The notes beneath the pieces were generated by a model, which did no database searches, was not told the origin of the DNA, and saw only the letters and a program-made list of their open reading frames with translations. Shown here piece by piece: positions 38,929-48,426 of a stretch of 64,000 bases of DNA (within the stretch, counting starts at the first letter, position 1; each line of letters starts with the position of its first letter). Both the position numbers and the translations under genes were made by a program. Where the stretch lies: contig JADHNU010000005.1 in assembly GCA_016779325.1 (NCBI GenBank), positions 1-64,000 on the forward strand, given 5' to 3'. The stretch is from Pseudomonadales bacterium (lineage in GTDB: Bacteria; Pseudomonadota; Gammaproteobacteria; Pseudomonadales; Azotimanducaceae).

Positions 38929-40266
38929 ATGGAAAGACGGTATTTCGGAACGGACGGCATTCGGGGGCGGGTAGGCGATGCGCCGATTACCCCGGATTTT
39001 ATGGTGCGCCTAGGTTTTGCGGCGGGATCGGTGCTGGCACCGGACGGGGGGCTTGTGGTCCTGGGTAAGGACACGCGCATCTCGGGCTATATGCTTGAGT
39101 CGGCGCTGGAAGCGGGCTTTGCCGCGGCCGGGGTTGATGTGCGCCTAACCGGCCCCATGCCTACGCCGGCCATTGCCTACCTCACCCGGAGCCTACGCGG
39201 ACGGGCGGGGGTGGTCATCAGTGCTTCCCACAATCCCTATGACGACAATGGCATCAAATTCTTCTCGTCGAAGGGCGATAAGCTCAGTGACGAGGAAGAG
39301 CTCCAGATCGAGCGCGCCCTAGAGGGCCCGTTGCAGACTCGGCCCTCCGCGGCCCTCGGGCGGGCGGCGCGGGTCAATGATGCGGAAGGGCGCTACCTGG
39401 AGTTTTGTAAAAACACCGCACCGGAGGGTTTTCATCTCCGCGGGCTTCGCTTGGTGGTGGACTGCGCTCACGGTGCGACCTATCACCTTGCGCCGGTGCT
39501 CTTCCGGGAGCTGGGCGCAGAGGTAGTTGCCCTGGGCGTTGATCCAGACGGTCTAAACATCAACGAAGGGTGCGGGGCGACGGCTCCGGAGGCCCTTCGG
39601 CAGCGGGTGCTGGCAGAGGGGGCCGATCTGGGTCTCGCTTTCGATGGTGACGGGGACCGCTTGATCATGGTCGACGGCCAGGGTGTCGTGCGAGACGGTG
39701 ATAGCCTCCTGTATGTGCTGGCCTGTCACCAGCAGCGCACGGGCGCGCTGGCAGGTGGGGTGGTGGGTACGCTGATGTCGAACCTTGGCCTTGAGCAGGC
39801 GCTTGCGGCAAGGGAGATTCCCTTTGCCCGGGCGGGGGTGGGTGATCGCTATGTGCTGGCGGAATGCCAAAGCCGCAACTGGCGCTTGGGGGGAGAAAGC
39901 TCGGGCCATCTTCTGTGCTTAGACGCCCACAGCACGGGAGACGGCATTATCGCGGCGCTCCAGGTGCTCGTCGCCCTGCGCGCGGCAGATCAGGGCCTCG
40001 GGGAGGCGGTTGCCGCCATGCCCTATTGTCCCCAGCGGTTGCTGAATGTTCCGGCGCCGGCGAGGGTGGTTGGCGGGCCTGAGGTCAGGGCTGCAGTCCA
40101 GCATTACGAAACGGTCTTAGGGCGCCGGGGACGCATCCTCCTGCGGGCCTCGGGCACCCAACCTTTGGTGCGGGTGATGGTGGAAGGTGAAGACGCCGGG
40201 GAGATCGATACGGTCGCTAAGGCCCTTGCCGCAGTGGTGGCGGAGGCGGCTTCCGCCGCGTCCTAG
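38929..40266 (+). CDS. glmM: Phosphoglucosamine mutase
   Basis: The 445-residue enzyme has the phosphoserine loop [12 protein letters not shown] (Ser100), the metal loop DGDGDR, sugar-binding GESSGH and C-terminal phosphate loop [12 protein letters not shown]. It converts glucosamine-6-P to glucosamine-1-P for UDP-GlcNAc. It starts 12 bases after folP and probably belongs to that operon. Confidence 0.97.
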   Translation: MERRYFGTDGIRGRVGDAPITPDFMVRLGFAAGSVLAPDGGLVVLGKDTRISGYMLESALEAGFAAAGVDVRLTGPMPTPAIAYLTRSLRGRAGVVISASHNPYDDNGIKFFSSKGDKLSDEEELQIERALEGPLQTRPSAALGRAARVNDAEGRYLEFCKNTAPEGFHLRGLRLVVDCAHGATYHLAPVLFRELGAEVVALGVDPDGLNINEGCGATAPEALRQRVLAEGADLGLAFDGDGDRLIMVDGQGVVRDGDSLLYVLACHQQRTGALAGGVVGTLMSNLGLEQALAAREIPFARAGVGDRYVLAECQSRNWRLGGESSGHLLCLDAHSTGDGIIAALQVLVALRAADQGLGEAVAAMPYCPQRLLNVPAPARVVGGPEVRAAVQHYETVLGRRGRILLRASGTQPLVRVMVEGEDAGEIDTVAKALAAVVAEAASAAS

Positions 40267-40325
40267 GTGAATTGCCTCCCTCGACCCCCTTGTCTACCAT
40301 ACGCGCCCCTAACGGCTGCGATGAG

Positions 40326-41069
40326 ATGGGGTGCGCGGTGCTAATCGCAGCAAATTGGAAAATGCATGGCAGCCTGGCCTTCGCGGACGCGTATTTTACA
40401 TCCGCGGCGGCCCTCCGCTGGCCTGAGGCGCAGCAGCGCATCGTGTTCCCACCGGCGACTTTGCTGGGCCCCGCGCGCGCTGGCGCGGCGGCCGCGGGCA
40501 TGGTTCTTGGGGCGCAGAGCATTCATGGCGCGGCTGAGGGCGCCTTTACGGGAAGCCTGTCCGCGGAGCAGGTCGCGGAGGTGGGCGCCGCCTGGGCGCT
40601 TCTTGGGCACTCGGAGCGGCGCGCCCAGGGCGAGACGGATGAAGACGTGGTGGCCCAGCTGGGCGCCGCGGCGCGCGCGGGGCTTCGGGCCATGGTTTGC
40701 TTGGGAGAACCCCTGGCTGCGCGGAACGCCGGTCAGGCCGAGTCCTTCGTCCTCGCCCAGCTGGCGGCGCTATTAGCGGCTCCCGGGGCGGCGCTTGGCG
40801 CGCTCGGTGCTGTGGCTTATGAGCCGCTTTGGGCGATTGGAACGGGTGAAACGGCTACCCCAGAGGCGGCTCAGGCGATGCATCGGTGTCTTCGCGAAGC
40901 GCTGCACGCCCAGGGCTTGGGTGCCCTGCCCCTGCTTTACGGGGGAAGTGTGAAGGCGGAAAACGCGAGAGCCTTGCTCTCGCAGAACGATATTGATGGT
41001 GCGCTGGTGGGCGGCGCGTCCCTAAACCTTGAAACTTTTCATGCCATTGCAAGGGCGGCGATAGAATGA
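40326..41069 (+). CDS. tpiA: Triose-phosphate isomerase
   Basis: The 247-residue enzyme has ANWKMHG (Asn10 and Lys12), LGHSERR (catalytic His), AYEPLWAIGTG (catalytic Glu) and YGGSVKAENA. It interconverts DHAP and glyceraldehyde-3-P. I chose the ATG at 40326 because it places Asn/Lys at the canonical positions; the frame extends 54 bases further without similarity. It overlaps secG by 4 bases. Confidence 0.96.
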   Translation: MGCAVLIAANWKMHGSLAFADAYFTSAAALRWPEAQQRIVFPPATLLGPARAGAAAAGMVLGAQSIHGAAEGAFTGSLSAEQVAEVGAAWALLGHSERRAQGETDEDVVAQLGAAARAGLRAMVCLGEPLAARNAGQAESFVLAQLAALLAAPGAALGALGAVAYEPLWAIGTGETATPEAAQAMHRCLREALHAQGLGALPLLYGGSVKAENARALLSQNDIDGALVGGASLNLETFHAIARAAIE

Positions 41070-41431
41070 ATATGGAAACGCTGGAACTGGTGCTGCGTGT
41101 GCTGTTGGTCCTCGATGCGCTCGCCTTGATTGGATTGGTTTTGCTGCAGCAGGGCCGGGGCGCGAGCATGGGGGCTGCGTTTGGCAGCGGTGCGTCGACC
41201 ACGATGTTCGGTTCCGTGGGGGCGTCGGGCTTCCTGACCCGCCTTACTACCTATTTGGCCATCGGCTTCTTTGTCCTCACCTTTGCCCTAGCCTGGTCTG
41301 CTAAGGCGCGCAACGAGGCGGCCTTGGACCTTTCCCTACCCAAAGCGGTGGCGCCTGCGGCGGAGCTTGAGGTCCCCGTGGTCCCCGAGGAAAGCCCTGC
41401 GGACGCGGCAGAGGTGCCAGAAGCGCCCTAA
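41066..41431 (+). CDS. secG: Protein-export membrane protein SecG
   Basis: The 121-residue protein has two transmembrane helices (about 7-24 and 55-72) around GRGASMGAAFGSGASTTMFGSVG, the SecG cytoplasmic loop. A Pro/Glu/Ala-rich tail follows. It assists SecYE translocation. It is translationally coupled to tpiA by ATGA and is followed by the tRNA-Leu gene as in E. coli and Pseudomonas. Confidence 0.95.
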   Translation: MNMETLELVLRVLLVLDALALIGLVLLQQGRGASMGAAFGSGASTTMFGSVGASGFLTRLTTYLAIGFFVLTFALAWSAKARNEAALDLSLPKAVAPAAELEVPVVPEESPADAAEVPEAP

Positions 41432-41440
41432 ATTTTATCT

Positions 41441-41485
41441 TTAGGCGTTTTCAGGTATTGAAATCGTCGAGCGAACGCCTAAGAT
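41441..41485 (+). promoter_or_regulatory. tRNA-Leu promoter inside a 9-bp inverted repeat
   Basis: TTGAAA (41458-41463), 16 bases and TAAGAT (41480-41485) form a sigma-70 promoter. TTAGGCGTT (41441-41449) and AACGCCTAA (41474-41482) are perfect inverted repeats spanning it. They could be a secG terminator-like hairpin or an operator. Confidence 0.6.
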
Positions 41486-41497
41486 ACGCATCCCCTT

Positions 41498-41584
41498 GCC
41501 GAAGTGGCGGAATTGGTAGACGCGCTAGCTTGAGGGGCTAGTGGGCATTAGCCCGTGGAGGTTCAAGTCCTCTCTTCGGCACCA
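41498..41584 (+). tRNA. tRNA-Leu (anticodon GAG)
   Basis: The 87-base type II tRNA has acceptor GCCGAAG/CTTCGGC, an anticodon stem CTAGC/GCTAG with loop TTGAGGG (anticodon GAG), a long variable arm and an encoded CCA. It reads CUC/CUU codons. Its place after secG is conserved. Confidence 0.95.
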
Positions 41585-41620
41585 TTCTCCAAGCGGCCTG
41601 CAATACCTAGGTGCAGGTAG

Positions 41621-41649
41621 TTGTTCAAAAGTTCGCGGTTCTGTATAAT
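41621..41649 (+). promoter_or_regulatory. Sigma-70 promoter of tRNA-fMet / rimP operon
   Basis: TTGTTC (41621-41626), a 17-base spacer and a perfect TATAAT (41644-41649) lie 15 bases before the initiator tRNA. By analogy with E. coli metY it may also serve rimP-nusA-infB by read-through. Confidence 0.8.
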
Positions 41650-41663
41650 CCGCGTCCCTTAGG

Positions 41664-41740
<77 letters not shown>

Positions 41741-41800
41741 ACGTATAAGAGGTTCTAAGGGTGAACCTCGGTGCCAGCGGTAACGCGAGGCATCACGGAA

Positions 41801-41823
41801 ATGGGCCTTGTGCCCATTTTTTG
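41801..41823 (+). terminator. Terminator between tRNA-fMet and rimP
   Basis: ATGGGC (41801-41806) and GCCCAT (41812-41817) form a short stem followed by six T. It lies before rimP and probably partly terminates the tRNA transcript. Confidence 0.75.
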
Positions 41824-41846
41824 TTTCTGGAGCAAGCGGAGCAGGC

Positions 41847-42326
41847 GTGCCAGCGGAAAGCGGAAGTCAGCGCTTGGGGGTGGATGCCTTAAAAACCCTC
41901 TTCTCCCCGGCGATCAGCGCGCTGGGCTGCCGCCTTTGGGGTATTGAGTTGATGAACCCCGGGCGCCAGCCTCTCCTCCGTGTATTCATCGATCGCGCCG
42001 ACGGCGTCACCATCGAGGACTGCGAAGCGGTGAGCCGGCGTCTCGGGGCGCTCATGGACGTCGAAGATATGATCGCCGGCAAATATACGCTGGAAGTTTC
42101 GAGTCCAGGGATGGATCGGCGGCTTTTTGAGCTGTCTCAGTACGAAGAGAGCGTCGGAGAACAGGTTTCCGTGCGCCTAGAGCAGCCCTTTGAGGGGCGA
42201 CGAAAATTGGTGGGTGTGCTGCAGGCTGTGGAAGGGGACGAGATCGTCTTGCGGGTAGAAGACGATGAATACGTTTTGCCTTTCGAGTGGATTGCAAAAG
42301 GGCACATCGTCCCTACCTTTGCGTAG
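41847..42326 (+). CDS. rimP: Ribosome maturation factor RimP
   Basis: The 159-residue protein has FSPAISALGCRLWGIELMNPGRQPLLRVFID, DCEAVSRRLGALMDVED, and YTLEVSSPGMDRRLF, all typical of RimP, which helps 30S maturation. I chose the GTG at 41847 with GGAG upstream. The longer frame starts inside the preceding terminator; a later GTG at 41879 cannot be excluded. It leads the nusA-infB-rbfA-truB group. Confidence 0.93.
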   Translation: MPAESGSQRLGVDALKTLFSPAISALGCRLWGIELMNPGRQPLLRVFIDRADGVTIEDCEAVSRRLGALMDVEDMIAGKYTLEVSSPGMDRRLFELSQYEESVGEQVSVRLEQPFEGRRKLVGVLQAVEGDEIVLRVEDDEYVLPFEWIAKGHIVPTFA

Positions 42327-42353
42327 CGCATGCGCTGCCGGCGAGGATGAGAA

Positions 42354-43871
42354 ATGAGTAAAGAAATCCTTCTGGTCGTTGAGTCCGTCTCGAACGAGAA
42401 GGGCGTTGATAAAGGGGTCATCTTTGAGGCCCTAGAGCTGGCCCTAGCGTCTGCCACGAAGAAGCGGTACACGGAAGAAGCGGACGTGCGCGTAGCGATT
42501 GATCGCGCCACGGGCGAGCACCGAGCCTTTCGCCGCTGGACCGTGGTGCCGTCGGAAGCAGAGATGGAAGTGCCTGCCGCCGAGCTGAGCTTTGCCGCAG
42601 CGAAGGAAATCGACCCCTCCCTTGAGCTCGGCTCGGTCTACGAAGAAGAAATTGAGCCGGAAGCCTTCGGCCGTATTGCCGCGCAAACGGCGAAGCAGGT
42701 CATCGTGCAGCGGGTTCGGGAAGCGGAGCGGGCGAAGGTGGTGGAGCTTTACACCCCGCGCCTGGGTGAGCTCGTAAGTGGCACCGTGAAGAAGGTCACC
42801 CGGGAAGTGGTCATCGTTGATTTGGGCAATAACGCTGAGGCCGTACTCCCCCGGGACCAAATGATTCCCCGGGAAACCTTCCGCATCAGTGATCGCGTCC
42901 GCGCGCTGTTGCAGCGCATCGAGCCGGAAGCGCGGGGCCCCCAGCTGATTCTGTCCCGCACCGATGCTCAGATGCTGGTGAAGCTCTTTGAGCTAGAGGT
43001 GCCGGAGATCGCAGAGCAGGTCATCGAAATCAAGGGCGCCGCCCGCGATCCTGGCTCCCGCGCGAAGATTGCCGTGAAGACCAACGATGGCCGTATTGAT
43101 CCCGTGGGCGCTTGCGTGGGGATGCGCGGGTCGCGGGTGCAGGCCGTCTCCGGGGAGCTCGCGAACGAACGGATCGACATCGTGCTGTGGGATGACAACA
43201 TCGCTCAGCTTGCCATTAATGCCATGTCCCCAGCGGACGTGGCTTCGATCGTTGTTGACGAAGACACCCACGCCATGGATATCGCCGTAGCCGAGGACAA
43301 CCTGGCTCAGGCTATTGGCCGAGGGGGGCAGAACGTCCGCCTTGCCTCCGAGCTCACGGGTTGGACTTTGAACATCATGACCGAAGAGGAGGCCGGCCAG
43401 AAGCAGGAGGCCGAGATGGTGGATCTCCTCGAGCGTTTCATGGGCGCCCTTGATGTCGACGAGGACGTCGCCGGGGTACTTATCGAAGAAGGTTTTGGTT
43501 CTCTCGAGGAGGTGGCCTACGTGCCGCTCGAAGAGATGTTGGCCATTGAGGGCTTCGATGAAGAGATTGTTCTTGAGCTTCGCAACCGGGCCAAAGATGC
43601 GTTGCTGACGCAAGCACTGGCCTCGGAGGAGGCGCTAGACGGTGCCGAGCCTGCGGAGGACCTCAAGGCCCTCATTGAAGCGGAGGGCTATGAAGCCCGT
43701 TTAGCTTTTATGCTCGCTAAGCACGAAATCGTGACCCAAGAAGACCTAGCGGAACAGGCCACCGATGACTTGGTGGAGCTTGAAGAGCTGGATCTTGATG
43801 AGGCCCAGGCCTCGGCCTTGATCATGGCCGCGCGCGCGCCCTGGTTTGCGGAAGAGGCGGGCGAAGCCTAA
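42354..43871 (+). CDS. nusA: Transcription termination/antitermination factor NusA
   Basis: The 505-residue protein has the N-terminal RNA polymerase domain (1-125), S1 domain (about 135-200, [18 protein letters not shown]), two KH domains ([15 protein letters not shown] and [15 protein letters not shown]), and two C-terminal helix-hairpin-helix AR repeats. It controls pausing, termination and rRNA antitermination. The arrangement rimP-nusA-infB is canonical. Confidence 0.97.
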   Translation: MSKEILLVVESVSNEKGVDKGVIFEALELALASATKKRYTEEADVRVAIDRATGEHRAFRRWTVVPSEAEMEVPAAELSFAAAKEIDPSLELGSVYEEEIEPEAFGRIAAQTAKQVIVQRVREAERAKVVELYTPRLGELVSGTVKKVTREVVIVDLGNNAEAVLPRDQMIPRETFRISDRVRALLQRIEPEARGPQLILSRTDAQMLVKLFELEVPEIAEQVIEIKGAARDPGSRAKIAVKTNDGRIDPVGACVGMRGSRVQAVSGELANERIDIVLWDDNIAQLAINAMSPADVASIVVDEDTHAMDIAVAEDNLAQAIGRGGQNVRLASELTGWTLNIMTEEEAGQKQEAEMVDLLERFMGALDVDEDVAGVLIEEGFGSLEEVAYVPLEEMLAIEGFDEEIVLELRNRAKDALLTQALASEEALDGAEPAEDLKALIEAEGYEARLAFMLAKHEIVTQEDLAEQATDDLVELEELDLDEAQASALIMAARAPWFAEEAGEA

Positions 43872-43921
43872 GCCTCGCCCCAATCCAGCCTGCGCAGCAA
43901 CAGAATTTCCGGAGAAGTCAG

Positions 43922-46504
43922 ATGGCAGAAGTTACCGTCAAGCAGCTCGCCGAATCCGTAGGCGCCCCAGCGGAGCGTCTTTTGAAGCAGATGGAGGAGG
44001 CAGGCTTGCCCCAGCGCGGTCTCGATGACGCGGTGACCGAGGAACAGAAGCAAACGCTGCTGACCTTTCTCAAAAGCGCGCACGGCCAGGCCGACGAAGG
44101 GCCGAAGAAAATCACCCTAAAGCGGAAAACCGTGAGCACCTTGCGCACGGACCGGGGTCGCGGTAAGGCCGTGGCCGTTGAGGTGCGGAAGAAGCGCACC
44201 TACGTGAAGCGTGATCCCGCGGCGGCTGCGCCGGAAAGCGCTGAGTCGGAACTGGCGCGCTTGAAGGTGGAGGAAGCGGAACGGGAGGCTGAGCGGCAGG
44301 CGGCAGAAGTGGAGCGCCGGGCCGAAGAAGAGCGTCGTAAGGCTGAAGCCCAGGCCCGAGCAGAAGCGGAAGCGGCCGCGCGGGCGGAAGCCGAAGCGCA
44401 GGCGCAGGCGGAGGCTCAAGCGGCGCCCGGCGCGGCCACCGGCAAGAAAGCCCAACCGGCAGTGCCCGTTTCCGAAGAGGAGGCCCGCGCAGCTGCGGCC
44501 GCGGCCATTGTTGATGCCGAGGCCGCGACGGTTAAAAGCGAAAAGCGGGGCGGTAAGGTCGGAAAGCGGCGCGATGATGAGGAACGTCCTAAGAAGGGAC
44601 GGCGCCTTGATGCAGACGATCAGCGCGTTGAGGGCGGTCGCAAGCGGGCCGGAACGCTCTCCCGGGATCGGCTTGCGGAGCGCAAGCGGCGAGCCGCGCC
44701 CAAGGGCAGCATGCCGAAAACCCAGGGCTTTGAACGGCCCACGGAGATGGTCGTGCGCGACATTGAGGTGCCCGAAGCAATTTCCCTTGGGGAACTTGCT
44801 CAGCGAATGTCCGTGAAGGCCGGTGACGCCATTAAGAAGCTCATGGGCATGGGCGTGATGGCGACCATCAATCAGGTGCTTGATCAAGATACGGCCAGCC
44901 TCCTCGTAGAAGAGTTTGGTCACCGGCCGAAGGCCGTAGCCTCCGACGCCATCGAGCAGGAATACTTTGAATCCCTCAAAATCGAGGGCGACGGCAAGCC
45001 TCGGGCGCCGGTGGTTACGGTCATGGGCCACGTCGATCATGGAAAGACGTCCCTGCTTGACTACATCCGGAAGACCCGCGTAGCCAGTGGCGAAGCCGGA
45101 GGCATCACCCAGCACATCGGCGCCTACTACGTCGATACGGGCCATGGCGCCGTGTCCTTCCTCGATACCCCTGGGCACGCGGCCTTCACGGCCATGCGGG
45201 CTCGAGGCGCCAAGTTGACGGACATCGTTATTCTTGTGGTCGCCGCAGATGATGGGGTCATGCCGCAAACGGAAGAAGCCGTCGCCCACGCTCGGGCAGC
45301 GGACGTCCCGATCGTGGTTGCGGTCAATAAGATTGATAAGGAAGGCGCCGATCCGCAGCGGGTGAAAACGGAGCTCGCCGGCCGCGATGTGGTTCCGGAC
45401 GATTGGGGTGGCGATACGCAGTTTGTGCACGTCTCCGCTATGACCGGTGAAGGCATCGATGCGCTCCTTGAAGCGCTCTTGCTGCAGGCCGAGCTCCTTG
45501 AGCTCACGGCCGTCGACGATGCCCCGGGGCAGGGGTCGGTGGTGGAGTCTCGCCTAGACCGCGGCCGCGGCCCCGTAGCAACCGTGCTTGTTCGCAACGG
45601 CACGCTCCGGAAGGGCGATTTTATTGTCGCCGGCGAGCATTTCGGCCGGGTTCGCGCCATGGTGAACGATGCGGGGGAGAACGTGGATTCCGCCTTGCCA
45701 TCCTATCCCGTGGAGATCCTAGGCCTTTCCGGTACCCCCGATGCCGGCGATGAGTTCTCCGTGGTGGAAAATGAGCGGGGCGCTAAGGAGCTGGTGGAGT
45801 TCCGCCGTAGCCGGTCTCAGGAAGCTCGAATCAAGCAGCAGCAGGCCGCTCGCCTCGATAGTCTCTTTGACAACATGGGCGAGGGTGAAAAGCCCACCAT
45901 CAACTTGGTGCTGAAGACCGATGTCCGCGGTTCCCTCGAAGCGCTCATCGCAGCGGTGGGGGATCTCTCCAACGACGAAGTGAAGGTTAAGGTGGTTTCT
46001 TCTGGGGTGGGCGGCATTAACGAGTCCGACGCCAACCTGGCGGTCGCCTCGAGTGCGGTGGTGCTGGGCTTTAACGTTCGCGCCGACGCCTCTGCGAAGA
46101 AAATTATCGAGCGGGAAGGCCTCGATCTTCGCTACTACAGCGTTATTTACGAGCTTCTCGACGATCTGAAGGATGCGCTCTCTGGCATGTTGGCGCCGGA
46201 GTTGCGGGAAGAGATTGTGGGCATCGCGGAAGTGCGAGATGTCTTTCGGTCGCCGAAGTTTGGCGCCGTTGCCGGCTGCATGGTTGTGGAAGGGACGATC
46301 TACCGCAACAAGAAGATCCGCGTGCTTCGTCAAAACGTGGTCATTTACGAGGGTGAACTGGAATCGCTCCGGCGCTTTAAGGATGACGTGCAGGAAGTCC
46401 GAAATGGCTTCGAGTGCGGCATTGGGGTTCGCAATTACAACGACGTTCGCGAAGGGGACAAGATCGAAGTCTTCGACGTGAAGGAAATTGCGCGCTCCCT
46501 TTAA
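43922..46504 (+). CDS. infB: Translation initiation factor IF-2
   Basis: The 860-residue GTPase has an N-terminal IF2 domain (about 1-55), a long Ala/Glu/Arg-rich low-complexity linker (about 95-200), and a second IF2N region. The G domain has G1 GHVDHGKT (369-376), DTPGHAAF and [11 protein letters not shown]-terminal domains bind fMet-tRNA. It recruits initiator tRNA to the 30S subunit. GGAG lies before the ATG. Internal ATG starts for shorter isoforms are possible but not shown. Confidence 0.97.
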   Translation: MAEVTVKQLAESVGAPAERLLKQMEEAGLPQRGLDDAVTEEQKQTLLTFLKSAHGQADEGPKKITLKRKTVSTLRTDRGRGKAVAVEVRKKRTYVKRDPAAAAPESAESELARLKVEEAEREAERQAAEVERRAEEERRKAEAQARAEAEAAARAEAEAQAQAEAQAAPGAATGKKAQPAVPVSEEEARAAAAAAIVDAEAATVKSEKRGGKVGKRRDDEERPKKGRRLDADDQRVEGGRKRAGTLSRDRLAERKRRAAPKGSMPKTQGFERPTEMVVRDIEVPEAISLGELAQRMSVKAGDAIKKLMGMGVMATINQVLDQDTASLLVEEFGHRPKAVASDAIEQEYFESLKIEGDGKPRAPVVTVMGHVDHGKTSLLDYIRKTRVASGEAGGITQHIGAYYVDTGHGAVSFLDTPGHAAFTAMRARGAKLTDIVILVVAADDGVMPQTEEAVAHARAADVPIVVAVNKIDKEGADPQRVKTELAGRDVVPDDWGGDTQFVHVSAMTGEGIDALLEALLLQAELLELTAVDDAPGQGSVVESRLDRGRGPVATVLVRNGTLRKGDFIVAGEHFGRVRAMVNDAGENVDSALPSYPVEILGLSGTPDAGDEFSVVENERGAKELVEFRRSRSQEARIKQQQAARLDSLFDNMGEGEKPTINLVLKTDVRGSLEALIAAVGDLSNDEVKVKVVSSGVGGINESDANLAVASSAVVLGFNVRADASAKKIIEREGLDLRYYSVIYELLDDLKDALSGMLAPELREEIVGIAEVRDVFRSPKFGAVAGCMVVEGTIYRNKKIRVLRQNVVIYEGELESLRRFKDDVQEVRNGFECGIGVRNYNDVREGDKIEVFDVKEIARSL

Positions 46505-46519
46505 GCGCTGCGAGGGCCT

Positions 46520-46915
46520 ATGCCGAAGGAATATGGGCGCGATCAACGCGTCGCCGATTTTATCCAGCGCGAGCTGGCGGCGGTTCTGCAAAACGAAATG
46601 CGAGACCCTCGGGTGGCTATGGTCTCTATCAATGAGGTTCGGGTCTCCCGAGATTTGGGCTACGCGGACCTTTACGTCTCCTCTCTCCAGGCGGAAGACG
46701 AGGCAACCCAAGATGAGTTACTTAAGGCGCTGCGTGGCGCCGCGGGGTTCCTTCGCACGGCGCTCGCAAAGCGCAGTGCGCTGCGCACCACGCCTCAGCT
46801 CCGCTTTCACTGGGACGCCCTGCCAGGCCGCGCGGGGGCCTTGAGCGCGCTTATCGACCGCGCATTAGCGGAAGATCGCGCGCGGGCCCAGGCCGATGAC
46901 GAGGACACGCCATGA
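46520..46915 (+). CDS. rbfA: Ribosome-binding factor A
   Basis: The 131-residue KH-type protein has RVADFIQRELAAVLQNEMRDPRV, SINEVRVSRDLGYADLYVS and LRFHWD, typical of RbfA, which matures the 16S 5' end and aids cold adaptation. It starts 15 bases after infB and overlaps truB by 4 bases. Confidence 0.95.
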   Translation: MPKEYGRDQRVADFIQRELAAVLQNEMRDPRVAMVSINEVRVSRDLGYADLYVSSLQAEDEATQDELLKALRGAAGFLRTALAKRSALRTTPQLRFHWDALPGRAGALSALIDRALAEDRARAQADDEDTP

Positions 46916-47874
46916 GTGCGGACGCTAAACCCCGCGGGGGACGGCGGAAGCCGCGGCGGCCTTCTGGTCGGGATGTGACGGGGATTTTATTGCTCGATAA
47001 GCCCTCCGGCATGACGTCCAATGGGGCTTTGCAGGCGACTAAGCGAATTTTTGGGGCCGCGAAGGCAGGCCACACGGGCGCCTTAGACCCCCTTGCGACG
47101 GGAGTTTTGCCGCTTTGCTTTGGTGAGGCAACGAAGTTTTCCCAATATCTCCTGGATTCGGATAAGCGCTACTGGACCGAGATCCGCCTGGGCGTGCGCA
47201 CGGACAGCGGCGACGCCGATGGCGAGGTGCTAGCAACCCGTCCCGTGCCGGCGCTTACGGAGGCCGCTGTGGACGCGGCCCTTGAGGCGTTCCGGGGCGA
47301 CATTCAGCAAGTCCCCTCCATGTATTCGGCGCTGAAGCATAAGGGGCAGCCGCTCTATAAGCTGGCGCGCCAGGGCATCACCGTTGAACGAGAGGCGCGT
47401 ACGGTCACGGTCTATGAGAATCGGTTGCTGGGCCTCAAGGGCGATCGCCTCACCCTAGAAATTGCCTGCTCTAAGGGTACCTACGTGCGCACCATCGCCG
47501 AGGACCTCGGCGAAGCACTTGGCTGTGGCGCCCATGTGACGGCGCTCCGGCGGACTGCCGTGGGGCCCTTTAGGCTTGAGCAGGCCGTTGCCCCCGGGAC
47601 CCTTGAGGCCGCGCGCAGCGAAGGCGGCTTTGAGGCGGTGGATGCGTTTTTGCTCCCCCTTGCTTCCGCAGTGGGGCATTTCCCCGAAGTGCTGCTGCCA
47701 GAGGCTACGGCCTATTATCTGGGGCAGGGGCAGGCGGTGCAGATTTCCGGAGCCCCGACAGTCGGCTGGGTGAAGTTGATGTTGCGCGATGATCCCGCGC
47801 CCACCTTCCTTGGCGTCGGTGAAGTTATTGATGATGGACGCATTGCGCCGAGGCGCCTTGTCGTCGGAAAATAG
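46912..47874 (+). CDS. truB: tRNA pseudouridine-55 synthase TruB
   Basis: The 320-residue enzyme has an extra basic N-terminus (about 20 residues). It then has GILLLDKPSGMTSN, the catalytic loop GHTGALDPLATG (Asp59), and KGTYVRTIAEDLGEALGCGAHVTALRRT. A C-terminal PUA-like domain follows. It makes pseudouridine 55 in the T loop of tRNAs. It is coupled to rbfA by ATGA. Confidence 0.96.
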   Translation: MSADAKPRGGRRKPRRPSGRDVTGILLLDKPSGMTSNGALQATKRIFGAAKAGHTGALDPLATGVLPLCFGEATKFSQYLLDSDKRYWTEIRLGVRTDSGDADGEVLATRPVPALTEAAVDAALEAFRGDIQQVPSMYSALKHKGQPLYKLARQGITVEREARTVTVYENRLLGLKGDRLTLEIACSKGTYVRTIAEDLGEALGCGAHVTALRRTAVGPFRLEQAVAPGTLEAARSEGGFEAVDAFLLPLASAVGHFPEVLLPEATAYYLGQGQAVQISGAPTVGWVKLMLRDDPAPTFLGVGEVIDDGRIAPRRLVVGK

Positions 47875-48011
47875 CGCCGCGCGAAGGCGCTAGACCGAAG
47901 TAGGTGAACGGCATCCTTGGGGATGCATCGAAGTGCCACTGTAATCATGCGCGGTGGCCCAGGGTAAGGCATGGGGCGTTACCTTGTTGAGCATGTTCGG
48001 AGTCCAAAACC
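47875..48011 (+). promoter_or_regulatory. rpsO leader with hairpins
   Basis: Visible stems are AGCGCC/GGCGCT overlapping the truB stop (47873-47891), GCATCC-TTGG-GGATGC (47911-47926), and GGTAA/TTACC closer to the gene. S15 represses its own translation through a leader structure in E. coli; whether this leader does the same is inferred. Confidence 0.4.
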
Positions 48012-48281
48012 ATGGCACTAAGTACGCAGACGAAAGCTGAAATTCTCAAGGAGTATCAGCTCGCGGAGGGGGATACGGGTTCGCCGGAAGTGCAGGTTGC
48101 CTTGCTTACGGCCAACATCAATGGTCTTCAGGGTCACTTTAAAACCCACGCCAAGGACCACCATTCGCGTCGGGGCCTGATTCGCATGGTGAATCAGCGT
48201 CGTCGTCTCCTCGACTATCTCAAGGAGAAGGACACCGCTCGCTACGCAAAACTCATTGAACGGCTTGGTCTGCGTCGCTAA
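48012..48281 (+). CDS. rpsO: 30S ribosomal protein S15
   Basis: The 89-residue protein matches S15 throughout: [35 protein letters not shown] and [12 protein letters not shown]. It binds 16S rRNA helix 22 early in assembly. Length is standard. pnp follows as in most bacteria. Confidence 0.98.
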   Translation: MALSTQTKAEILKEYQLAEGDTGSPEVQVALLTANINGLQGHFKTHAKDHHSRRGLIRMVNQRRRLLDYLKEKDTARYAKLIERLGLRR

Positions 48282-48343
48282 GCGCGCGGCAGCCAGCGGG
48301 TGCCCATGCGGGTGCTCGTGGCCTATGAGATTGCAAGCATGAC

Positions 48344-48405
48344 GGCCGTCCCTGACGGCCACTTGTTGAGACGGGCTGCCCCGCAAGGTTGCGGAGCGGG
48401 CCCGT
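48344..48405 (+). promoter_or_regulatory. rpsO-pnp intergenic hairpins (terminator-like and pnp leader stem)
   Basis: GGCCGTC-CCT-GACGGCC (48344-48360) is a terminator-like stem without a T-run. A long stem follows at 48371-48405, with outer ACGGGC/GCCCGT and inner CCGCAA/TTGCGG. A long leader stem cut by RNase III is the known basis of pnp autocontrol in E. coli, so this second stem is a good candidate for the same role. Confidence 0.55.
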
Positions 48406-48426
48406 TTCCTATTGGAGGATAGACTG

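Noticed and set aside
44117-45430. Minus-strand 437-codon frame inside infB
   Set aside because: Antisense of the Ala/Glu-rich linker and G domain of IF-2; no independent signals.
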